Source: Cellulosimicrobium sp. Marseille-Q4280 (lineage in GTDB: Bacteria > Actinomycetota > Actinomycetes > Actinomycetales > Cellulomonadaceae). From it: DNA of 64,000 bases. The DNA lies in the NCBI RefSeq assembly GCF_943181405.1, contig NZ_CALPBY010000001.1:682001-746000 (forward strand), given 5' to 3'. Shown piece after piece: positions 57,959 through 64,000 of the stretch; within the stretch, counting starts at the first letter, position 1, and the number at the start of each line of letters is the position of its first letter. The notes under the pieces were generated by a model, which did not search any database, was not told the origin of the DNA, and saw nothing but the letters and a program-made list of their open reading frames with translations. A program made the translations under genes and the position numbers.

Positions 57959-58135
57959 GCCTGCCGGACCCGGGGGTCGTGCGCCCACGGCGGGGCTGTC
58001 GTGGCACACGGACCCGGGCTCGGCGCAGGGCGTGCCGCGCAGACCAGGGTTCGGTGGTGCGGTGCTCGGCCGGGGTGAACCCGCGTCGCGCGTCCAGCGC
58101 CCGGGAGGGTCCGGCGTCAGGCCCTGCACCTCCAC

Positions 58136-58141
58136 TAGCCT
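58136..58141 (+). promoter_or_regulatory. -10 box of a probable leaderless aroA gene
   Basis: TAGCCT ends seven bases before the ATG at 58149; there is no Shine-Dalgarno. Confidence 0.6.
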
Positions 58142-58148
58142 GGACGCC

Positions 58149-59531
58149 ATGACCGACGCGCACCTCGCCGCCCCTGCCCCCGCCGACGCGGACGGCTGGG
58201 CCGCGCCGACGGCCGCCGGCCCGCTCGCCGCGACCGTCGAGGTGCCGGGCTCGAAGTCGTTGACGAACCGCCTGCTCGTGCTCGCGGCCCTCGCGGACGG
58301 CCCGGGCGTCCTGCGCGGCGCGCTGCGCAGCCGCGACGCCGATCTCATGGCGGCCGGGCTGCGCGCGCTCGGCGTGGGCGTGACCGAGGGCTCGTCCCCC
58401 AGCGAGCTGCACGTCGTCCCGGGCGCTCTGCGCGGGCCGGCGGACATCGACTGCGGCCTCGCCGGCACGGTCATGCGGTTCCTCCCGCCCGTCGCCGCGC
58501 TCGCCGACGGGACCGTGCGGTTCGACGGCGACGAGGGCGCCCGCGTGCGGCCCATGGGACCGGTCCTCACGGCGCTCCGCGCGCTCGACGTGAGCGTCAC
58601 GGACGACGGCAGCGGTACGCCCACCACGCTTCCCTTCACGATCCGCGGTCGCGGCAGGGTGCGCGGAGGCTCGGTCGACGTCGACGCGTCGGCGTCGAGC
58701 CAGTTCGTCTCGGGGCTCCTGCTCGCTGCCGCGCGGTTCGACCAGGGCCTCACGCTGCGCCACGTCGGCACCACGCTGCCGAGCATGCCGCACATCGACA
58801 TGACGGTGGAGGTCCTGCGCGAGGTCGGCGTCGTGGTCGACGACTCGCGGCCCGCGATCTGGCGCGTCGAGCCGGGCCCGATCACCGCGCGCGACGTCCA
58901 GGTCGAGCCGGACCTCTCGAACGCCGGGCCGTTCCTCGCCGCCGCGCTCGTCGCGGGCGGTACCGTCCGCGTCCCCGGCTGGCCGACGACGACCACCCAG
59001 CCCGGCGCGATGCTGGGCGAGCTCCTCTCGTCGATGGGCGGCACCGCGAGCCTCGACGGCGGGGTCATGTCCGTGACGGGGACCGGCGAGATCCGCGGCG
59101 TCGACGTCGACCTCCGCGCGGCGGGCGAGCTGGCACCGACGATCGCCGCCCTCGCGGCGCTCGCCGACTCCCCGAGCCGCCTGCGCGGCATCGCGCACCT
59201 GCGGGGGCACGAGACCGACCGCCTGGCCGCGCTCGCCACCGAGATCACCCGTCTGGGCGGGCAGGCGGAGGAGACGCGCGACGGGCTCGTCATCACGCCG
59301 CGTCCCCTGCACGGCGCGACGTTCCGCACGTACCACGACCACCGGATGGCGACGTCGGCCGCGCTCCTCGGCCTGCGCGTCGCGGGGGTCGCGGTGGAGA
59401 ACGTCGAGACCACGGCGAAGACGCTGCCGGGCTTCGCGGGCATGTGGGAGCGGATGCTGGCCGGCGACGCCGCGCACACGTCCTCGCCGAGCCTGCCGAC
59501 CGGACCCGTCGAGGGGGTGGCGGCCCGCTGA
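58149..59531 (+). CDS. aroA: 3-phosphoshikimate 1-carboxyvinyltransferase (EPSP synthase)
   Basis: A 460-residue enzyme joining PEP and shikimate-3-phosphate in the chorismate pathway. Landmarks are [20 protein letters not shown], the PEP-site segment [52 protein letters not shown] and [12 protein letters not shown]. The segment GLAGTVMRF departs from the E. coli LGNAGTAMR. A 20-residue disordered N-tail precedes the fold. Its stop overlaps the rsgA start (TGATG). Confidence 0.97.
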   Translation: MTDAHLAAPAPADADGWAAPTAAGPLAATVEVPGSKSLTNRLLVLAALADGPGVLRGALRSRDADLMAAGLRALGVGVTEGSSPSELHVVPGALRGPADIDCGLAGTVMRFLPPVAALADGTVRFDGDEGARVRPMGPVLTALRALDVSVTDDGSGTPTTLPFTIRGRGRVRGGSVDVDASASSQFVSGLLLAAARFDQGLTLRHVGTTLPSMPHIDMTVEVLREVGVVVDDSRPAIWRVEPGPITARDVQVEPDLSNAGPFLAAALVAGGTVRVPGWPTTTTQPGAMLGELLSSMGGTASLDGGVMSVTGTGEIRGVDVDLRAAGELAPTIAALAALADSPSRLRGIAHLRGHETDRLAALATEITRLGGQAEETRDGLVITPRPLHGATFRTYHDHRMATSAALLGLRVAGVAVENVETTAKTLPGFAGMWERMLAGDAAHTSSPSLPTGPVEGVAAR

Positions 59532-60580
59532 TGGCACGCCGCGTCCCCGACGAGTCGGACTTCCGGTCCCGCCCCGGCAAGCGGGGCAGCCGACCGCGCA
59601 CCAAGCAGCGCCCCGACCACGCGGACGCGGTGACGGGGTTCGTCACGGGGGTGGACCGCGGGCGGTACACGCTGCTCGTCGACGCGGACGGGCCCGACGA
59701 GCGGGTGGTCGTCGCGATGAAGGCCCGGGACATCGGGCGCACGCGCGTCGTGTGCGGCGACCGGGTCGACCTCGTCGGTGACGTGAGCGGCGACGACGGC
59801 AGCCTCGCGCGCATCGTCCGGATCCAGGAGCGCAGCGCCGTCCTGCGGCGCACCGCCGACGACACCGACCCGTACGAGCGCGTCATCGTCGCCAACGCGG
59901 ACCAGCTCGTCGTCGTGACCGCCCTCGCCGAGCCCGAGCCGCGCACGCGCATGATCGACCGGTGCGTCGTCGCGGCGTACGACGCCGGCATGGACGTCCT
60001 GCTGTGCCTCACCAAGGCGGACCTCGCCGACCCGGCGCCGCTGCGCGCGCTCTACGAGCCGCTCGGCGTGTCGGTCGTCGAGACGCGGCGCGTCCCCGAC
60101 GGGCTCGCCGCGAGCGGCTGGGCGATCGAGCCGCTCGACGCGGTCCGCGCCGCCCTCGCCGGACGCGCATCAGTGTTCGTCGGCCACTCGGGCGTCGGCA
60201 AGTCGACGCTCGTCAACGCGCTCGTGCCCGACGCGCGGCGGGCGACGGGGGTCGTGAACGACCACACGGGCCGTGGACGCCACACGTCGACGTCCGCGGT
60301 CGCGCTGCGTCTGCCCGGCGGCGGCTGGGTGATCGACACCCCCGGCGTGCGGTCGTTCGGGCTCGCGCACGTCGAGGTCGGGAACTTGCTGCGCGCGTTC
60401 GACGACCTGGACGAGGTCGCCGAGGCGTGCCCGCGCGGGTGCACGCACCTCGACGACGCGCCCGACTGCGCGCTCGACGAGTGGGTCGAGGCGTCGCCCG
60501 ACGACGAGACGCGTGCGGCGCGGGCCGCACGGCTCGAGTCCTTCCGCCGCGTGCTGGCGTCGCGCACCGGCGCGGCCTGA
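59531..60580 (+). CDS. rsgA: Ribosome small-subunit GTPase RsgA
   Basis: A 349-residue circularly permuted GTPase that helps 30S maturation. An N-terminal OB-like domain is followed by G4 (LLCLTKADLADP), then G1 (FVGHSGVGKSTLVNAL) and G3 (IDTPGVRSFG), the permuted order. The zinc knuckle is ACPRGCTHLDDAPDC. ATG 59531 overlaps the aroA stop by one base. aroA-rsgA-hisN is a conserved actinobacterial string. Confidence 0.97.
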   Translation: MARRVPDESDFRSRPGKRGSRPRTKQRPDHADAVTGFVTGVDRGRYTLLVDADGPDERVVVAMKARDIGRTRVVCGDRVDLVGDVSGDDGSLARIVRIQERSAVLRRTADDTDPYERVIVANADQLVVVTALAEPEPRTRMIDRCVVAAYDAGMDVLLCLTKADLADPAPLRALYEPLGVSVVETRRVPDGLAASGWAIEPLDAVRAALAGRASVFVGHSGVGKSTLVNALVPDARRATGVVNDHTGRGRHTSTSAVALRLPGGGWVIDTPGVRSFGLAHVEVGNLLRAFDDLDEVAEACPRGCTHLDDAPDCALDEWVEASPDDETRAARAARLESFRRVLASRTGAA

Positions 60581-60604
60581 GCCCGGAGCGGACGGTCGCA
60601 CCGC

Positions 60605-60610
60605 TACGGT
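60605..60610 (+). promoter_or_regulatory. -10 box of a probable leaderless hisN gene
   Basis: TACGGT ends seven bases before the ATG at 60618, in the 37-base gap after rsgA. Confidence 0.55.
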
Positions 60611-60617
60611 GTGAGCC

Positions 60618-61412
60618 ATGACGCCCCCCTCGACGCGGAGCTACGACGACGACCTGCGCCTCGCCCACGTGATCGCCGACCAGGTCGACGGCCACACGAT
60701 GTCCCGGTTCAAGGCGATCGACCTGCACGTGGAGTCGAAGCCCGACTCGACGCCGGTGAGCGACGCCGACCGCGCGGCGGAGGAGATCATCCGCGCCGGG
60801 CTCGGGCGGGCGCGAGGACGGGACGCGATCGTCGGCGAGGAGTACGGCGAGTCCGGGCACGGGTCGCGACGCTGGATCGTCGACCCGATCGACGGGACGA
60901 AGAACTTCGTGCGCGGCGTGCCGGTGTGGGCGACGCTCATCGCTCTCGCGGACGGCGACGAGGTCGTCGTCGGGCTCGTCTCCGCGCCGGCGCTCGGCCG
61001 CCGCTGGTGGGCCGCGAAGGGCACGGGCGCCTGGACGGGCAAGTCGCTCGCTGCGGCGTCCCGACTGCACGTCTCCGCGGTCTCGCGGTGGGAGGACGCG
61101 TCGCTCGCGTACTCCTCGCTCACCGGCTGGGAGGAGCGCGGACGTCTCGACCCGTTCCTAGACCTCATGCGGGGCGCGTGGCGCACGCGCGGCTACGGCG
61201 ACTTCTGGTCGTACATGCTCGTGGCCGAGGGGGCCGTGGACGCCGCGGCCGAGCCCGAGCTCGAGCTCTACGACATGGCAGCTCTCGTGCCGATCGTCAC
61301 CGAGGCGGGTGGTCGGTTCACGTCGCTCGACGGCGCTCACGGCCCGTGGGGCGGCAACGCCGTCGCGACGAACGGCCTCCTCCACGACGAGGTGCTCGGC
61401 CGCCTGGGCTGA
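60618..61412 (+). CDS. hisN: Histidinol-phosphatase HisN (inositol monophosphatase fold)
   Basis: A 264-residue Mg2+-dependent phosphatase. Metal ligands are in VGEEYGESG and the core motif [15 protein letters not shown]; the C-terminal ligand Asp is in [18 protein letters not shown]. This matches actinobacterial HisN, which dephosphorylates L-histidinol phosphate in histidine synthesis, rather than inositol monophosphatase proper. Position beside aroA and rsgA is that of HisN in relatives. Confidence 0.93.
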   Translation: MTPPSTRSYDDDLRLAHVIADQVDGHTMSRFKAIDLHVESKPDSTPVSDADRAAEEIIRAGLGRARGRDAIVGEEYGESGHGSRRWIVDPIDGTKNFVRGVPVWATLIALADGDEVVVGLVSAPALGRRWWAAKGTGAWTGKSLAAASRLHVSAVSRWEDASLAYSSLTGWEERGRLDPFLDLMRGAWRTRGYGDFWSYMLVAEGAVDAAAEPELELYDMAALVPIVTEAGGRFTSLDGAHGPWGGNAVATNGLLHDEVLGRLG

Positions 61413-61449
61413 TCCGGCGGCGAGCGCGGAGGCGTCCGGGCGCGCCGTG

Positions 61450-61983
61450 TCAGGCGCGCGGCACGTCCGGGATCTCCGACCAGTCATACCAGAGCAGGTC
61501 GCGCTCGGTGACCCGGTCGAGCGCCGTGTCGAGCGCCGCGTCGGCCTCGGGCCCGTCGCCGTCGGCCGCCGCGAGCACGGCCTCGACGTCGGGGGCCGCC
61601 TCGGGCTCGTCGACGTGCACGCACACGACGGCGACGTCGGGCACGGTCCGCACGACCTGGACCGCGCTCGGGGCCGGGGCGTCCTCCTCGTCGTCGCCCG
61701 GCGCGGGCTCGACGGCCTGCACCGCGCCGTCGGGCACCTCGAGCGTGATGACGAGCCGCTGCCGCGGTGCGTCCGGCCGGGACGCGACGAGAGCGAGAGA
61801 GTCGTCCGCGGCCTCGAGCGCTGCCGCGTACTCCAGCCCTTCCTCGTCCTCGTCCGGGAGCGACCGGACGAGGGCCGACGTCACCGCGTGCGCGCCGCGC
61901 GGCGCCACCGTCCAGAGCGCGGCGTCGGCGGTGATTGTCACGGCGTCGAGCTCGTCGAGCGTGGCAGGCAGGTAGATGCGCAT
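61450..61983 (-). CDS. DUF6912 family protein
   Basis: A 177-residue acidic protein starting MRIYLPATLDELDAV, with a middle repeat-like acidic linker (PAPGDDEEDAPAPSAVQVV) and a C-terminal DLLWYDWSEIPDV. These ends are typical of the actinobacterial DUF6912 family. Function is unknown. It lies four bases after the stop of the CpaE-like gene, so it is co-transcribed or lies in its own unit with a CACACT box six bases before the ATG. Confidence 0.75.
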   Translation of the reverse strand: MRIYLPATLDELDAVTITADAALWTVAPRGAHAVTSALVRSLPDEDEEGLEYAAALEAADDSLALVASRPDAPRQRLVITLEVPDGAVQAVEPAPGDDEEDAPAPSAVQVVRTVPDVAVVCVHVDEPEAAPDVEAVLAAADGDGPEADAALDTALDRVTERDLLWYDWSEIPDVPRA

Positions 61984-61987
61984 GGCC

Positions 61988-63352
61988 TCAGTGTGCCGTC
62001 TGGAGGTGACCGGTGCCGACCACGGGCGCGGACGTCTCGGAGCGTACGTGCGCGGCGAGCCGCGCGAGGGCGCGACGGGCCGGGCTCGCCGGCGCGACCT
62101 CGGCCAGGACCCGGCCCTCGCGCAGCGCGAGGTCGAGCGACCGGTCCTCGGGGACGGCCTGCAGGTCGTCCACACCGGCGTAGCGTGCCAGCGCCTCGCG
62201 CACGGCGCGCTCCGGCCGCGGCCCGACGACTCCCGAACGCACCCGGTTCACCACGACGACCCGCAGCGCTCCGGCCGCTGCACCGGTCTCGTCGAGCTCG
62301 TCGAGCGCGCGCACGAGGCGCTGGAGGGAGACCGGGTCCGCTCCCCCGACCACGACGACCACGTCCGCGGCGCCCAGCGCGCTGAGGGTGGCGGCGTTGC
62401 GCTGCGGAGCCCGCGTGTCGTAGGTCAGGAGCTCGTCGCTCTCGATGCCGAACCCGCAGTCGAGGACGGTCCAGTCCGCGACCGACCGCGCCACGTCCCA
62501 CACGACGTCCAGCGATGGACCGGGCAGCTCCGGCCAGCGCGCGGCCCGGGCCAGCCCGGTGAGGACCTGGAGCCGCGGGACGACGGCCGGCGCGAGCGCC
62601 TGGAGACCGGTCGCGTCGAGCGCTCCGTGCCCCGCGCTGCGGGCGGCGGCCGCGAGCCCCGGCGACTCGTCGAGCATCCCGAGGTGCTGGGCCACCGACC
62701 CGCCGTACGTGTCCGCGTCGACCAGCAGGACCCCGGACTCGGGGCCGGTCGGCGCGACCGCGGGCAGCTCGACCTCCGCGGGACGACGGTCGCGCCGCGA
62801 CCCGCGTCGCGGGGACGATGGCGGTCCCGCGAGCTCGGCGGCGAGGTTCACCGCGACCGTCGTGCGACCGGGCGCACCGGTCGGCCCCCACACGGCCACG
62901 ACCCGCCCGACGCGGCGCGCCGGCTCGACGCCGACCGGTGCCGGTGCCGGTGTTCCGTGCGGGCCCTCGGGAGCCACGGCGACCGGCGGGCGCGCGACGA
63001 CGGCACGGACGGCTTCCAGGAGCGAGTCTGCCGAGGCGGCAAGGTCGACGACGACGTCGACCCCGAGCGCCCGCAGCCTGCTCTCCTCCCACGACCCCGT
63101 CGGCGCCAGACCCACGACGCGGACACCGTGCCCATGGAGCTCGCCGACCACCTCCCGGTCGAAGGCGGGGAGGTCGGCGGACACGACCCCTACCTGCCCC
63201 GCACCCGCCGCCGCCGCGGCTCGCAGCTCGACGACGTCGGCGCAGCGTCGCGTCACCTGGAGACCGGGCACGTCGAGCGCGGTGACGACGTCGGCCTCGG
63301 ACGGTCCTCGGACCGCGCAGAGCACCGTGGCGACGGCTGTCGCCCCGCTCAT
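61988..63352 (-). CDS. CpaE/TadZ-like MinD-family ATPase
   Basis: A 454-residue protein. Residues 1-125 resemble a pseudo-receiver domain (VATVLCAVRGPSEADVV; LPAFDREVVGEL). After a Pro-rich linker, residues 150-454 form a MinD/ParA ATPase with a deviant P-loop WGPTGAPGRTTVAVNLAAEL, VLLVDADTYGGSVAQHLG and DWTVLDCGFGI. This matches TadZ/CpaE, which places the Tad/Flp pilus machine at the membrane. An Arg-rich insertion (SSPRRGSRRDRRP) lies inside the ATPase. The ATG overlaps the SAF-protein stop (ATGA). Confidence 0.87.
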   Translation of the reverse strand: MSGATAVATVLCAVRGPSEADVVTALDVPGLQVTRRCADVVELRAAAAAGAGQVGVVSADLPAFDREVVGELHGHGVRVVGLAPTGSWEESRLRALGVDVVVDLAASADSLLEAVRAVVARPPVAVAPEGPHGTPAPAPVGVEPARRVGRVVAVWGPTGAPGRTTVAVNLAAELAGPPSSPRRGSRRDRRPAEVELPAVAPTGPESGVLLVDADTYGGSVAQHLGMLDESPGLAAAARSAGHGALDATGLQALAPAVVPRLQVLTGLARAARWPELPGPSLDVVWDVARSVADWTVLDCGFGIESDELLTYDTRAPQRNAATLSALGAADVVVVVGGADPVSLQRLVRALDELDETGAAAGALRVVVVNRVRSGVVGPRPERAVREALARYAGVDDLQAVPEDRSLDLALREGRVLAEVAPASPARRALARLAAHVRSETSAPVVGTGHLQTAH

Positions 63353-64000
63353 CCCGCACCGCCCACGGGGACGACGGCGATCGACCCCTCGCCCGCCACG
63401 GCGGCGAGCACCGTGGCGAGGTCCTCGGCCGCGACGAGGACGTGGATCGTCACCGGGCCGCCGGCGACGAAGGTCCCGTCGGCCTCGTCGATCTCTGCCA
63501 CCGTCACGCCCTCGACCAGGGTCGCCGGTTCGACCCCTTGGTTCGGCGCGCCCTGCTCGCCCGTCGCGGACGGCGCCGGCGGCACGTGCCACAGGTCGAC
63601 CTCGGCCCCGGCCACGATGCGGTCCGACAGCCCCGACGTGACAGGCACCGCGACGGCGCGCAGCGCGAGATCGGCGGTGGCACCCAGCGCGCTCGCCGGG
63701 ACCAGCTCGCCGGACTCGACGGTCCGGAGCACCACGGCCTCCTCGGGGACGCCGTCGGCAGCGAGCAGGTAGCCACCCGTCTCGCTGCCGAGCCGGACCT
63801 CCACGACGCGCAGGTCCTCCGCGGTGACCCGGTCACCGGGCGTCAGCACGCCGTCGGCCGCGTACACGGCGTCCGTGTGCCCGGCGGCGCCGACCGCCCA
63901 GGACCCGAGCGCGACGGAGGCGGCGATCACGACCAGGCCGACGAGGAGCCTCGGGTCGCGCCACGTCGGTCGCCGCAGGCGGGTCGCCGTGCGGGCGGGC
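63349..64000 (-). CDS. SAF-domain membrane-anchored protein (CpaB/RcpC-like), 5' part cut
   Basis: The right edge removes the N-terminus; at least 216 residues remain. A cytoplasmic Arg-rich stretch (RLRRPTWRDPR) is followed by one membrane span (LLVGLVVIAASVALGSWAVG), then a SAF domain (GDRVTAEDLRVVEVRLG, ELVPASALG). The C-terminal region resembles CpaB/RcpC assembly proteins of Tad pili but is shorter. Coupled to the CpaE-like gene, it supports a Tad/Flp locus continuing to the right. Confidence 0.82.
   Translation of the reverse strand, partial: PARTATRLRRPTWRDPRLLVGLVVIAASVALGSWAVGAAGHTDAVYAADGVLTPGDRVTAEDLRVVEVRLGSETGGYLLAADGVPEEAVVLRTVESGELVPASALGATADLALRAVAVPVTSGLSDRIVAGAEVDLWHVPPAPSATGEQGAPNQGVEPATLVEGVTVAEIDEADGTFVAGGPVTIHVLVAAEDLATVLAAVAGEGSIAVVPVGGAG

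Overview
The window is a very GC-rich stretch of an actinobacterial chromosome. The gene order argS-lysA-hom-thrC-thrB-rho-rpmE-prfA-prmC-tsaC-(MraY-like)-atpIBEFHAGDC-DUF2550-nucS, the fused 2-oxoglutarate enzyme Kgd, the SigR/RsrA pair, a bL37-type ribosomal protein and the glycan-degradation genes fit Micrococcales, most like Promicromonosporaceae or Cellulomonadaceae (Cellulosimicrobium-type). That placement is an inference from gene content. No insertion sequences, prophage genes, CRISPR arrays or rRNA were seen.

Bases 1-11350 are a sugar-utilisation island. It holds GH31 alpha-xylosidase and GH42 beta-galactosidase (minus strand), a LacI-family repressor (plus), a binding protein with two permeases but no ATPase (minus), and a GH3 beta-glucosidase carrying an inserted beta-trefoil-like domain (plus). 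Four related palindromes with a GAAGCGCTTC-like core lie in front of the four transcription units. Two of them sit directly after recognisable -10 boxes, so the LacI protein probably controls the whole island and itself. The three exo-glycosidases are those needed to dismantle galactosylated xyloglucan oligosaccharides. Bases 11433-14988 hold nagA and a tetR-yndJ-DUF1990 operon with a perfect operator palindrome.

Bases 15333-38184 are the conserved housekeeping block, all on the minus strand and tightly packed with stop/start overlaps. It covers arginyl-tRNA synthetase, lysine and threonine synthesis, Rho with a long Arg/Gln-rich insertion, L31, release factor 1 and its methylase, tRNA modification, a polyprenyl-phosphate sugar-1-P transferase, the F-type ATP synthase, and NucS mismatch endonuclease. 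A tRNA-Arg(CCG) follows at 38332.

Bases 38468-49461 hold a CYTH protein, an M15 peptidase, two CNNM/CBS membrane proteins, a two-component system and kgd. Bases 49558-57958 hold an aldo/keto reductase, an aldose-epimerase-like protein, an SGNH-fold protein lacking its catalytic residues, a PadR/DUF4097 envelope-stress-like operon with two identical operators, bL37, the SigR/RsrA thiol-oxidative stress pair with a consensus SigR promoter, a ferritin, and a DoxX protein with a histone-like tail. Bases 58149-61412 carry aroA-rsgA-hisN. From 61450 to the end a DUF6912 gene and a Tad/Flp-type pilus ATPase plus SAF-domain protein run on the minus strand. Several genes (argS, CYTH, bfr, aroA, hisN and others) have a TANNNT box 6-7 bases before the start codon and are probably leaderless.
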